A stretch of DNA of 16,825 bases from Bacillota bacterium (GCA_023409755.1 JAEYRA010000010.1:1-16825), one strand, 5' to 3'. Counted from the first letter of the stretch, positions 7,318 to 14,956 are shown. The notes: a model not told the origin generated them from the letters alone. Made by a program: numbers and translations.

Positions 7318-8214
7318 ATGGTGTATCATGGTGCAAGGGTGATACGCATCAATTGGTTGGACCGCATGAACGCAGCGCTGGACTACATCGAGGAGAACCT
7401 CGCGGGTGAGATTGACATGAGCGTCGTCGCGAGCAGGGCCTGTTGTTCGCAGTACCATTTCACTCGCTTCTTTTCATTCGTTGCGAACCTGCCGCTGAGC
7501 GAATACATCCGCCGCAGGCGGCTGACGCTGGCGGGGTTTGAACTCAAGAATGGCGACGCCAAGATCATCGAGCTGGCGCACAAATACGGGTACGACTCGC
7601 CCAATTCGTTCACACGTGCGTTCCAGGCAATGCACGGCGTCACGCCCTCGCAAGCCCGCATCGCGGGGGTGGAACTCAAATCCTTTGCCCGCATCTCCTT
7701 CCTCATTACGATCAAGGGGGATGCTCCCCTGAAGTACCGCATCGTAGAAGAGGAAGCCTTCACACTGTTCGGAGTGTCCCTCCCCACGACCGTGACAGGC
7801 GAACGGTGCTACACGGACATCCCGGTCTTTTGGGGCAAATGCGAGAACGACCGCACGACGAATCGGATTGTCGAGGCGGGGCAGGGGGATTCGGAGACCC
7901 TTCTGAGCGGGGCCGCCTTCGATATTGACGAAAATGGCTCCATGAAGTACATGATCTGCATGGACTTGCCAGAGGGGGGCGCGCCTACGGGGTTTGAGAC
8001 CCTGGACGTGCCCGCACGAACCTGGGCGGTGTTCCCCGTCGTTTGTGCCGGGCCGGAGGATACCATCCAATCCATCTGGAAACGGATCTACCCAGAATGG
8101 TTTCCGTATTCGGGCTATGAAATGGATACCGGGCCGCAGCTGGAGCGTTATGATAGAATAGACGGCAAGTTTACCGCCGAAGTATGGATCCCTGTGGTGA
8201 AGAAAGTGCGTTAA
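7318..8214 (+). CDS. AraC-family regulator with C-terminal GyrI-like effector-binding domain
   Basis: About 298 residues. The N-terminus has two helix-turn-helix motifs of the AraC type: residues about 33-55 (VVASRACCSQYHFTRFFSF) and 82-106 (KIIELAHKYGYDSPNSFTRAF), followed by HGVTPSQAR. Residues about 135-298 match the effector-binding (GyrI/AraC_E_bind) layout of Rob- and BmrR-like proteins, with KYRIVEEEAFTLFGVSLPT at its start and a conserved-type PARTWAVFPV strand near residue 230. Such proteins bind small hydrophobic or cationic ligands and activate transcription. The true start is uncertain. ATG 7318 has only GGGTG close by; homologues usually begin just before NWLDRMNAALDYIEENL, where AAGGGTGAT is present but no standard start codon is well placed. 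Its target could be the inverted repeats near 5173-5244 or genes elsewhere. It ends at a good terminator. Confidence 0.85.
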   Translation: MVYHGARVIRINWLDRMNAALDYIEENLAGEIDMSVVASRACCSQYHFTRFFSFVANLPLSEYIRRRRLTLAGFELKNGDAKIIELAHKYGYDSPNSFTRAFQAMHGVTPSQARIAGVELKSFARISFLITIKGDAPLKYRIVEEEAFTLFGVSLPTTVTGERCYTDIPVFWGKCENDRTTNRIVEAGQGDSETLLSGAAFDIDENGSMKYMICMDLPEGGAPTGFETLDVPARTWAVFPVVCAGPEDTIQSIWKRIYPEWFPYSGYEMDTGPQLERYDRIDGKFTAEVWIPVVKKVR

Positions 8215-8237
8215 CAGTGTCTTCAGGAGTGGACGAA

Positions 8238-8278
8238 AAGGGCTGCCCGGTAACGATCGGGCAGCCTTTGGTATTTTC
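8238..8278 (+). terminator. intrinsic terminator after the AraC gene
   Basis: 12-pair stem (8238-8249 with 8258-8269, one G-T pair), 8-nt loop, then TTTGGTATTTT. It lies about 24 bp after the stop codon. Confidence 0.8.
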
Positions 8279-8905
8279 GAGGGCAGAGAATCGCGAATCG
8301 GGGAAGATGATTCGTGATATTGGCTGCGGCTACTGGCCGCTGGCTATGTTGGTGATAAGGATGCAGCTGTTTGACGCTCCAGTGTGGGCGACGAACCTCT
8401 GACCTATACGATGTATAGCAAGATGTCCGGCTTACCACACGACATGGCGTATATAGCCCCTTCGATGGATTAGCCAAGGACGGTTGAGCGGAGTCTCGTA
8501 GGCACATCCTCATCACATAGGTGATCCAGCAAAGAATGGCAATAAAGAATCGCAAACCATGGAATGATTCGGATTTTGGTTACGCCCGCTGTCCGCCGGC
8601 GCGGTCGGCCGGCCTTGGGCCGCTGCGGGATCCCGCGGCTCCCCAGTGGGAGGATACCGCCGGCAGGATGTGTCAAAGCCCATCGCACTGCCTGAACTCC
8701 CTTTGGGGGATGCCACATTTCGACAACCCTCTTCCATTTCTCATGAAAGAGTGATACCCTCAGGAAGCATAGGTTCCCCTCGTTTCCTTGGGCAGCTTCA
8801 CGAATGGTCACATTGGCGATTGCCTGCCGGAATCCCTGCGCTGCACGCAGACGCGAGGATGGAAACGGCGGATGGACCCGCCGATGAATGGATTGGGAGG
8901 ATGTT
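8279..8905. other. about 630 bp with no recognisable gene; palindrome-rich in the middle
   Basis: No reading frame here has a ribosome site, a family signature or even coding-like composition. A short open stretch on the plus strand around 8387-8472 (VGDEPLTYTMYSKMSGLPHD) looks protein-like but is flanked by stops in both directions and may be a gene relic. From 8594 to 8652 there are three perfect palindromes and a 5-bp hairpin close together. A 6-bp hairpin CGGCGG/CCGCCG lies just before the PHP gene (about 8867-8884). Confidence 0.4.
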
Positions 8906-9580
8906 ATGCCTGAATTCTTGTACGAAACCCATGCACACACCGAGGAAGGCAGCAAATGCGCGTCCATTTCCGCCAGGGATCTGGTCCGTTTTTATCGGGA
9001 CAGGGGCGTCAAAGGCATCTGCATCACCGACCATTTTTTTAACGGCAACAGTGCCGTTCCTGCCAACCTCCCCTGGGCGGAAAAGGTCAATCTGCTCTGC
9101 CTGGGCTATGAGCATGCGGCGGAAGAAGGCGCCCGGATCGGCATCGATGTGTTCTTGGGCTGGGAATATTCCCTTTTCGGCACGGACTTCCTGACCTATG
9201 GGCTGGATAAGGCCTGGCTGCTGCGCCACCCGGAACTGCTGGAGCTCAGTGTGAACGATTACTGCGCGCTTGCCCGCAAGGATGGTGCGCTCATCATTCA
9301 TGCGCACCCGTTCCGCGAGGCGTGGTACATCGACATGATCCGTCTGGTGCCCCGGTCGGTGGATGGCGTGGAGGTTGTCAACGCCAACCGAACGGAATTT
9401 GAGAATGCGCGCGCGGAGGAGTATGCGGCCAACTACGGCCTGCTGCGCATTGGCGGGTCGGACAACCACACCGGCCCCCAGCCGCAGCTAGCTGGCATCG
9501 GCGTGGATCGGCCGCTCAAGGATGTGCAGGATATGATCGCTGCCATCCGCAGCGGGGAAGCCACGGTGGCAAGCCTGTAA
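8906..9580 (+). CDS. PHP-domain metal-dependent phosphoesterase
   Basis: 224 residues from MPEFLYETHAH, with GGGAGG 5 bases upstream; an ATG 18 bases earlier is too close to that site. The PHP metal-binding residues are complete: H9 and H11 (ETHAHT), D42-H43 (ITDHFF), E87 (GWEYS), H132 and H134 (IIHAHPF), D186 and H188 (GGSDNH). PHP proteins hydrolyse phosphoesters with a three-metal centre; this short single-domain form is like the YciV/TrpH-type group, but the substrate cannot be told. The gene stands alone on the plus strand between a gene-free stretch and a shared terminator. No signal peptide, so cytoplasmic. Confidence 0.88.
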   Translation: MPEFLYETHAHTEEGSKCASISARDLVRFYRDRGVKGICITDHFFNGNSAVPANLPWAEKVNLLCLGYEHAAEEGARIGIDVFLGWEYSLFGTDFLTYGLDKAWLLRHPELLELSVNDYCALARKDGALIIHAHPFREAWYIDMIRLVPRSVDGVEVVNANRTEFENARAEEYAANYGLLRIGGSDNHTGPQPQLAGIGVDRPLKDVQDMIAAIRSGEATVASL

Positions 9581-9631
9581 CCAGCAGGACAATCTCCGTA
9601 TCCATCGCTATGTGTTGACGAATAAGGTGCG

Positions 9632-9665
9632 GCAAAGGCCCTGTCTTTCTAGACAGAGCCTTTGC
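9632..9665. terminator. bidirectional intrinsic terminator between PHP and transporter genes
   Basis: Stem of 14 pairs with one mismatch (9632-9646 with 9651-9665) and loop TTCT. The outer stem supplies CTTTGC plus a T-rich tail on the plus strand. The convergent genes on either side (stops at 9580 and 9732) both need it. Confidence 0.8.
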
Positions 9666-9731
9666 TCTTGCTTCGTCTTCCTAAAGATGCGCCATTCGAA
9701 AGTCAGCTTTGTTCTGTCACCCGGAGGGAAC

Positions 9732-10964
9732 TCACCTTTTTGCTTTCAATGGCAAAACAAGCAGTAATGCTACGCCTGCACAGATCGCTGCGATGACAAA
9801 CGCCGGGAACATCAAGGAGATGTCTGCGGCGGCTATGTTTTTATAGTAACCGGCAACAAAAGAGGATACGACCGCCCCCAGTCCGAATCCAAGCAGCACC
9901 ATACCGTAATTTGTCGCCATGTGGCGTGATCCAAACAAGTCGGCTGTAATGGCGGGGAACGTGCTCAGAAATCCACCATAAAAAAAGCCGATGAAAGCGA
10001 TGAGGACATAAATCCAGTATCCGCTCGCTGCGATGACAAACAAAGACAGGACACCCGAGCCCGCAAGCAGGATGATCAGCGTAGGCTTGCGTCCAATCTT
10101 GTCCGAAACGATACCCCACAGGAGGCGGCCAAGAGAGTTGCACATGGAGATGATGAGAACGCCCACCACTGCGGTAGACGCAAGCCCTTTTGCCACCGCA
10201 ATGGGCTTTGCAAATCCAATCATCATGAGGCCGCCCATGCAGGCCATGGCCATCGCCAACGTAACAAGGTAATACGAAGGTTTTGCCAACACTTGCTTTG
10301 GCGAGAGATCAACTTGCACGGGTACCGGGGATTCGCCCCACGACGCTGCGCCTGGATTTGACGCTGTACGTGCGGCGTCATCGGGCGGGTTTTTGAGCAT
10401 AAGACCGCCAATTGTGCAGATGATGAGGAAAAGCCCGCTGAGAACCATGAAGGTTTTCTGTTCGCCCACCTGCTGGCCGCCGAACTGCGCAATAAGGATT
10501 TCAATAATCGGCGTAAACACAACGCCACCGAACCCGAGCGCCGAAACGATGACACCGGTGACGAGGCCCTTTTTTTGAGGGAACCACTTCTGCGCACAGG
10601 AGATGGTTGTTGAATAGGTGAAGCCCATGCCGACGCCGCCCATAACACCGTACGTCAACCATAACAGCCATGGTGTGGAAGCGGTGACAAAGGAAGCGAG
10701 GAAAAACCCAAGAGAGAGTATGACTCCTCCGATGATCACGACGAGACGAATGGTGTATTTGGCGGCAAGCTTTCCGCCCAGGATGCTTCCAATCGTGAGG
10801 GTCGCAAGGAGTAGTGAGAAGGTAAGGCTTGCTGCGGCATTGTCGCCGTTAAAGATGCTCTTCGCAATGCCCGTCTGGAAGAGGCTCCACAGATATGCCA
10901 CGCCCAGACAGAGTTGGATCGCGATCGAAGCGATAATGGAATAAATGGGCTTGTACCTTTTCAT
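9732..10964 (-). CDS. OFA-family (oxalate/formate antiporter-like) MFS transporter
   Basis: 410 residues from MKRYKPIYSIIAS, with AGGAGG 7 bases upstream; an extension of 15 codons has no site. The N-terminal segment IQLCLGVAYLWSLFQTGI is typical of the OFA family, whose founder exchanges oxalate for formate. About twelve hydrophobic segments are seen in two sets of six, separated by a polar loop around residues 190-230 (KNPPDDAART onward). SDKIGRKPTLI near residue 300 is the usual loop motif after the first helix of the second half. Substrate unknown; a small carboxylate is likely from the family. Located in the inner membrane. It is alone on its strand, and its upstream region holds an AT-rich TATTATACAAT stretch (about 10993-11003) that could supply a -10. 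Confidence 0.88.
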   Translation of the reverse strand: MKRYKPIYSIIASIAIQLCLGVAYLWSLFQTGIAKSIFNGDNAAASLTFSLLLATLTIGSILGGKLAAKYTIRLVVIIGGVILSLGFFLASFVTASTPWLLWLTYGVMGGVGMGFTYSTTISCAQKWFPQKKGLVTGVIVSALGFGGVVFTPIIEILIAQFGGQQVGEQKTFMVLSGLFLIICTIGGLMLKNPPDDAARTASNPGAASWGESPVPVQVDLSPKQVLAKPSYYLVTLAMAMACMGGLMMIGFAKPIAVAKGLASTAVVGVLIISMCNSLGRLLWGIVSDKIGRKPTLIILLAGSGVLSLFVIAASGYWIYVLIAFIGFFYGGFLSTFPAITADLFGSRHMATNYGMVLLGFGLGAVVSSFVAGYYKNIAAADISLMFPAFVIAAICAGVALLLVLPLKAKR

Positions 10965-11140
10965 TGGGTTCCTCCTGCGTGTTTCGTGCAAATATTGTAT
11001 AATATCCACTATGAATCAGCTAACCGCTTGTTGCCTAGTTTAGTTTGAATTTTACCGAATGTTATCATATTTGCATTTTTATGTAAAAAAACAGGAAAAA
11101 TCGAGGCACGCAACTCGCCCAATGACGACCTCCCAGGTCG
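10965..11140. other. gene-free stretch upstream of the transporter
   Basis: AT-rich near 11030-11100, with A and T runs. A perfect inverted repeat GACGACCT-CCC-AGGTCGTC lies at 11124-11142. Nothing else is recognised. Confidence 0.4.
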
Positions 11141-11314
11141 TCAGGAACCACCTCTGGTACGATTTGGGAAAAACTCCTTGCTGCTGCCGGGAACCAGAAT
11201 GATGGCGCTGCTCTTCAGCACAATACATTGAAGTTGGGTAGAAGGATAGATTGATCCCTCGTCCTCATAATGAATCAGCACCTGCATGCCAGGTCGGGAA
11301 CATACCGGCAGCAT
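11141..11314 (-). pseudogene. possible relic of a small protein gene (YcxB-like C-terminus)
   Basis: A 57-codon open frame whose second half reads HYEDEGSIYPSTQLQ, then IVLKSSAIILVPGSS. This alternation of charged and aliphatic residues followed by an SAIILVP strand resembles the C-terminal half of YcxB-like membrane-associated proteins. There is no ribosome site at the ATG and no membrane segments upstream, so if real it is a truncated remnant. It lies in an area otherwise without genes, inside the block flanked by the tRNA sequences. The call rests on pattern only. Confidence 0.25.
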
Positions 11315-11341
11315 GTTTCCGTTTCACTCGTTCAAATCAAA

Positions 11342-11378
11342 GACAAAAGCACCCGGGATTCTCCGGGGTGCTTTTGTC
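11342..11378 (-). terminator. second terminator downstream of the tRNA-Ser genes
   Basis: GACAAAAGCACC pairs with GGTGCTTTTGTC around a GC-rich inner part with one bulge. The arms supply T-runs on both strands. It backs up the nearer hairpin at 11406-11445. Confidence 0.7.
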
Positions 11379-11405
11379 AGTGCGTACCTTTGTGTGCCGG
11401 GCATG

Positions 11406-11445
11406 CGAAAACCCCGCAAAAACCGTGGTTTCATGCGGGGTTTCG
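11406..11445 (-). terminator. terminator of the tRNA-Ser transcript
   Basis: CGAAAACCCCGCA (11406-11418) pairs with TGCGGGGTTTCG (11434-11445), one extra A in the first arm. On the minus strand it follows the tRNA 3' end by 3 bp and ends in TTTTCG. Confidence 0.75.
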
Positions 11446-11448
11446 GCT

Positions 11449-11539
11449 TGGCGGAGAAGGCGAGATTTGAACTCGCGCGCCGGTTTCCCGACCTACACCC
11501 TTAGCAGGGGCGCCTCTTCGGCCACTTGAGTACTTCTCC
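11449..11539 (-). tRNA. tRNA-Ser(GCT)
   Basis: 91 nt with encoded CCA. The acceptor stem GGAGAAG/CTTCTCC with discriminator G, the anticodon loop CTGCTAA (anticodon GCT, complement at 11503-11505), the long variable arm of class II tRNAs, and the T arm GCGAG-TTCAAAT-CTCGC are all intact. It decodes AGC/AGU. It lies 76 bp downstream of tRNA-Ser(TGA) in the same transcript. A diverged copy of its 3' part occurs at 3621-3680. Confidence 0.96.
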
Positions 11540-11615
11540 ATGCCGATGTATTCGGTTGTATGCGCGGTGTTGGCGCGACGGGCGGGCGGGGTCTCCGCCC
11601 GGCCCGACGGCCCAT

Positions 11616-11704
11616 TGGCGGAGAGAGTGGGATTCGAACCCACGGCGCCGGATGGCGTCACCGGTTTTCAAGACCGGCTCCTTAAACCGCTCGGACATCT
11701 CTCC
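11616..11704 (-). tRNA. tRNA-Ser(TGA)
   Basis: 89 nt with encoded CCA. The acceptor stem is GGAGAGA/TCTCTCC with discriminator G. The anticodon arm CCGGT-CTTGAAA-ACCGG gives TGA (complement at 11668-11670). It has a class II long variable arm and T arm GTGGG-TTCGAAT-CCCAC. First gene of the two-tRNA transcript. Confidence 0.97.
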
Positions 11705-11724
11705 AAGCAGGGATGCGCTCGGAT

Positions 11725-11754
11725 AGTATAGCAGAACGTAAACCGGCGTGTCAA
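11725..11754 (-). promoter_or_regulatory. promoter of the tRNA-Ser pair
   Basis: Minus-strand TTGACA (11749-11754), 18-bp spacer, TATACT (11725-11730) with an upstream TGC making it an extended -10. The transcript would start about 14 bases before tRNA-Ser(TGA). Confidence 0.8.
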
Positions 11755-12094
11755 GCGCCCACGGGCCTTTTGCGGCACATTTGGCACGCCAATTGACGTG
11801 GAACGGCCGATGAAACGGAGATGGACGCGACGCTTCATCCAGACCCGCGGCGTTCAGCAAAGTTGGAATGGGAACCACAACCAAGCACCGAGCGCCGGTT
11901 CATCCGGCGGGAGGAACTCATAAAATAAGTGAGAGCAGAAAAGCAAACTTTCCGCCCGCAGCAGAACGTATCCTTGGTAGAGGGCATGAGTACCAAAGCT
12001 CCGAATCGGTCGGCGACATGTGCGCCGGCCGATCCAATGGAGAATGTTCAAGCGCTCTGAATCGCGGCTGTCGCAACAGCGGCAGACGCGAAGG
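11755..12094. other. gene-free stretch between asnS and the tRNA promoter
   Basis: No supported gene. A strong hairpin at 12005-12033 (11 pairs with one G-T, 7-nt loop) lies about 60 bp after the asnS stop and may act as its 3' end, though there is no T-run. A smaller GCGCCGG/CCGGCG-type hairpin lies near 11890-11911. Confidence 0.45.
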
Positions 12095-13498
12095 CTAAAA
12101 GTCAGCGCTGCCAGTGGTGCGGGGGAAGCTCACCACGTCGCGAATGTTCTTCATGCCGGTCAGGTACATGATGGCCCGCTCGAACCCCAGGCCAAAGCCG
12201 GCGTGGCGCGCCGTGCCAAAGCGCCGCAGATCGAGGTACCACCAATAGGGCGCTTCCTCCAGCCCGCACTCGGTCATGCGGCGCTCCAGCACATCGAGGC
12301 GTTCCTCACGCTGGGAGCCGCCGATGATCTCGCCCACACCGGGCACCAGCAGGTCCATCGCTGCCACGGTTCGCTCGTCGTCATCGAGCCGCATGTAGAA
12401 CGCCTTGATCTCCTTGGGGTAGTGGGTGACGAACACCGGCTTGTGGAAGATCTCCTCGGTGAGGAACCGTTCGTGCTCGGTCTGCAGGTCCATGCCCCAG
12501 TGCACCGGGTAGTCAAACTCCTTGCCCGATTTCTCCAGCAATTCAATGGCCTCGGTGTAGGTGACGTGGCCAAAGTCGCTCTCGGCCACCAGTTGCAGCC
12601 GCTCGATCAAGCCCTCGTCCACAAACTGGTTGAAGAACTTCATCTCCTCCGGCGCGCGCTCCAGCACGAAGCGGATGAGGTACTTCATCATGTCGGTGGC
12701 CAGCGCCATGTTGTCCTCGAGGTCGGCGAAGGCGATCTCCGGCTCGATCATCCAGAACTCGGCGGCGTGGCGGGCGGTGAAGGACCGCTCGGCCCGGAAC
12801 GTGGGGCCAAAGGTGTAGATGTTGCGCAGCGCCATCGCATAGGTCTCGCCGTTCAGCTGCCCGCTCACCGTGAGGTTGGCCCGCTTGCCGAAGAAATCCT
12901 GGGTGTAATCGACCTCGCCCGCGTCGGTACGGGGCGGGTTGAGGGGGTCCAGCGTCGTCACCTGGAACATCTCGCCCGCGCCTTCGCAGTCACTGGCGGT
13001 GATGAGCGGGGTGTGGACATAGGCAAAGCCGCGCTCCTGGAAGAAGCTGTGGATGGCCCAGGCCGCCAGCGACCGCACCCGGAACACCGCGGAGAACGTG
13101 TTGGTGCGGGGCCGCAGGTGGGCGATGGTCCGGAGATACTCAAAGCTGTGGCGCTTCTTCTGCAGGGGGTACTCGGGGGTGCTGGTGCCCTCAATGGAAA
13201 CCTGCGCGGCCTTGACCTCCATGGGTTGGGCGGCCTGGGGGGTCAGCACCAGCGTGCCTTCCACAATGACGGCCGCGCCGACGTTCAAGGCCGCTGCCTC
13301 GGCAAAGCCTTGGGTTCCGTCACGCTCCAGCACCACCTGCATCGTCTGAAAGCAGGTGCCGTCGGAGAGTGCGATGAAGGCCAGATTGCCGCCGCCGGCC
13401 TGGCGCAGGGTGCGCACCCACCCGGCGGTGCGCACGGTGGTGCCGGCAAGCTCTGCCGACTTCTTGTACAGGGTATCGATCGTCAGTGTGTTAATCAC
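12095..13498 (-). CDS. asnS: asparaginyl-tRNA synthetase
   Basis: 467 residues, normal for AsnRS, which charges tRNA-Asn with asparagine using ATP. The start is GTG at 13496-13498, with AGGAGG 6 bases upstream; the first residues are (M)INTLTIDTLYKKS. The N-terminal OB-fold anticodon-binding domain spans about residues 20-105 (VRTAGWVRTLRQAGGG and EGTLVLTP). The class II catalytic domain follows, with QLNGETYAMAL (214-224), motif 2 FRAERSF (234-240) with FWMIEPEIAF, and motif 3 GFGLGFERAIMYLTG (434-448). The GEIIGGSQREERLDVL segment (389-404) and WYLDLRRFG are typical of AsnRS rather than AspRS. The gene is preceded by a strong promoter with a leader of only about 43 bases, so there is no room for a T-box. 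It is back to back with an uncharacterised gene. Confidence 0.96.
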   Translation of the reverse strand: MINTLTIDTLYKKSAELAGTTVRTAGWVRTLRQAGGGNLAFIALSDGTCFQTMQVVLERDGTQGFAEAAALNVGAAVIVEGTLVLTPQAAQPMEVKAAQVSIEGTSTPEYPLQKKRHSFEYLRTIAHLRPRTNTFSAVFRVRSLAAWAIHSFFQERGFAYVHTPLITASDCEGAGEMFQVTTLDPLNPPRTDAGEVDYTQDFFGKRANLTVSGQLNGETYAMALRNIYTFGPTFRAERSFTARHAAEFWMIEPEIAFADLEDNMALATDMMKYLIRFVLERAPEEMKFFNQFVDEGLIERLQLVAESDFGHVTYTEAIELLEKSGKEFDYPVHWGMDLQTEHERFLTEEIFHKPVFVTHYPKEIKAFYMRLDDDERTVAAMDLLVPGVGEIIGGSQREERLDVLERRMTECGLEEAPYWWYLDLRRFGTARHAGFGLGFERAIMYLTGMKNIRDVVSFPRTTGSADF

Positions 13499-13547
13499 AG
13501 GAGACCTCCTGAAATGGGTTTGCATAGGCCCCCGAAGGGACGAATAG

Positions 13548-13576
13548 ATTATACTGCAACCCATATCCTTTGGCAA
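13548..13576 (-). promoter_or_regulatory. promoter of asnS
   Basis: Minus-strand TTGCCA (13571-13576), 17-bp spacer, TATAAT (13548-13553). The -35 touches the ribosome site of the divergent gene, and a plus-strand TATACT (13550-13555) overlaps its -10. Confidence 0.8.
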
Positions 13577-13589
13577 AGGGGAGACATCC

Positions 13590-14639
13590 ATGCGCTCAGT
13601 GCCCATGCTGGTGGTAAAAAGCACCGTACCCTGCCTGTTGTACGTCAACAACGCCCCCGCCGGGGAAGTGTCTGCGGAGGCACCGGCAGGCATCCCCATG
13701 CCGGAGAACGGCCCCTGCTACCTGCACTATGTGCCGCTGGGCCGCGGGAGCTTGCCGGGCGCGTTCCGGCTGGACTTTCAGGATGGCACGCTGATGCCGC
13801 CGGGCGACAATCTGCCGGCCCGGGTGACGCTGTGGCCCCGCGGGGTGGTGGAGGCCGAGATTGTGCCGGAAACCGCGTCGGGGCAGGGGTTCGTCCCCCT
13901 GGCGCCCGATACCTTGACCTTCGCGGACCTGCGCAACAACTGCCGGGCCTACCTGCTGCGCTATGTGTCCCACTGGCTGGTCATTGAGGAGAACAGCGGC
14001 CAGACGCTGCTGTCGCTGGCCCTGCCCGGGGACCGTACCCCGGAACTTATGCTTCTCAATCTCGACGGGCGGGAGGCCGTGGCCGCCAAGGCCCCCGGCC
14101 CCAACTGCGACTGGGTCGTCATCGCGGCCAACAACGGCGGCCAATGGCAGGAGCTTTTCCGCCTGACGAACGCGCAGGTGGAGCTCGACGGCCACGGCAA
14201 CGTCACCTCCCTCACCCCCCTGGGCGACACCGCCGGCCATGGGGAGCTGACGACCTGGAGCTACGCCGACGGCCGCTACACCGAGACACGCAACATCGTG
14301 TGGCTGGAGGGGGAGCCCCACATTCCCCAGAACCCCGAGGAGACGGCCCGTGCCTTCCTGGAGGCGTGGCTCATCGGGCAGACCGAGGAGGCCATGGAGT
14401 ACCTCTCCCAGGAGCTGCGCAACGGCCTTGGGCTGGCGGACATTGCCAACTTCCTGGGCCAATACGAGCAGATTGCCAGCGCCCGCTACGCGCCTTTCCC
14501 GGCCGAGGGGGAGATCACCCTCGCCCTTCTTCGACAGGAAAACGGCAAGCTCACCGGCGCGCGCCCGGTGGCAATCAAGTGTGTGGCCGAGGGGGACGCC
14601 GCGGGGCCGTGGAAGGTGGATAACATCAGGAGTTTGTGA
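13590..14639 (+). CDS. uncharacterised two-domain protein, NTF2-like C-terminus
   Basis: 349 residues from MRSVPMLVVKST; GGGGAG lies 6 bases upstream. I do not recognise the family. The N-terminal 90 residues contain a VPCLLYVNNAPAGEV segment and look like a small beta-sandwich of the kind seen with PEGA-type repeats. The middle (about 120-240) alternates beta strands with Gly/Asp turns, for example WVVIAANNGGQWQELF and WSYADGRYTETRNIV. The C-terminal 100 residues begin NPEETARAFLEAWLIGQTEEAMEYL and end GPWKVDNIRSL, the pattern of an NTF2-like/DUF4878 fold, which often binds small ligands or acts as a spacer domain. There is no signal peptide or membrane segment. It is transcribed away from asnS and ends at a strong terminator, so it is a single-gene unit. 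Confidence 0.8.
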   Translation: MRSVPMLVVKSTVPCLLYVNNAPAGEVSAEAPAGIPMPENGPCYLHYVPLGRGSLPGAFRLDFQDGTLMPPGDNLPARVTLWPRGVVEAEIVPETASGQGFVPLAPDTLTFADLRNNCRAYLLRYVSHWLVIEENSGQTLLSLALPGDRTPELMLLNLDGREAVAAKAPGPNCDWVVIAANNGGQWQELFRLTNAQVELDGHGNVTSLTPLGDTAGHGELTTWSYADGRYTETRNIVWLEGEPHIPQNPEETARAFLEAWLIGQTEEAMEYLSQELRNGLGLADIANFLGQYEQIASARYAPFPAEGEITLALLRQENGKLTGARPVAIKCVAEGDAAGPWKVDNIRSL

Positions 14640-14683
14640 GGGCGAGGGGAGGGCCCCGCAAGCCTGCAGTATACATGGGGTTG

Positions 14684-14713
14684 GACGCGGGTCGGAGGGT
14701 TCCGGCCCGCGTC
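14684..14713 (+). terminator. intrinsic terminator of the uncharacterised gene
   Basis: 12-pair stem GACGCGGG-T-CGG / CCG-G-CCCGCGTC with one T-G pair and a 6-nt loop, followed by TACTTTGTG. It lies about 45 bp after the stop codon. Confidence 0.75.
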
Positions 14714-14842
14714 TACTTTGTGCTGGCGTATAGATCCGAGAGGCGAGGTGACCGATACTGGCATCTCGTGCAAAGAGTTCGATGCAGTTTCTTTTTTGCA
14801 GTGGTGTTCCATCTTTTATGAAACGCGCTGCGCTGGGCCAAA

Positions 14843-14922
14843 GCGCCTGGATGGCGCCAAGGTCGAGGGCCGTGATGGCGTTGCGCTGCAACGCCATAGC
14901 CGCAGGATGCGGCGTAAGGCCC
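14843..14922. repeat. structured repeat copy R1
   Basis: An 80-bp unit about 84% identical to R2 at 15087-15165. It has a small hairpin GCGCC-TGGAT-GGCGC (14843-14857), then an outer stem P1 GGGCC/GGCCC (14867-14871 with 14918-14922) enclosing a 10-bp hairpin P2 (14875-14884 with 14888-14897, loop GCT) and a 6-bp hairpin P3 (14899-14904 with 14908-14913, loop GGA). P1, P2 and P3 together form a three-way junction. No gene runs through it in either direction. Confidence 0.75.
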
Positions 14923-14928
14923 GTAGGC

Positions 14929-14956
14929 GGCACTTTTGGTAGGCGCCAAAAGTGCC
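14929..14956. other. 11-bp perfect hairpin just after R1
   Basis: GGCACTTTTGG (14929-14939) pairs perfectly with CCAAAAGTGCC (14946-14956) around TAGGCG. It has no counterpart beside R2. Confidence 0.55.

Noticed and set aside
11251..11726. Short open frames over the tRNA genes on both strands
   Set aside because: They are translations of tRNA-Ser sequence and its terminators; the tRNAs are intact.
13499..13589. T-box leader for asnS
   Set aside because: The promoter leaves a leader of only about 43 bases, too short for a T-box, and no specifier hairpin is visible.
12020..13987. Long plus-strand open frame (655 codons)
   Set aside because: It lies opposite asnS, which has clear synthetase motifs, a ribosome site and a promoter; the plus frame has low-complexity His/Gly/Ala-rich content typical of an antisense shadow.
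13596..14933. Minus-strand open frame (445 codons)
   Set aside because: It is opposite the 13590-14639 gene, has no ribosome site, is rich in Gly/Pro/Arg/Gln, and runs through repeat R1.
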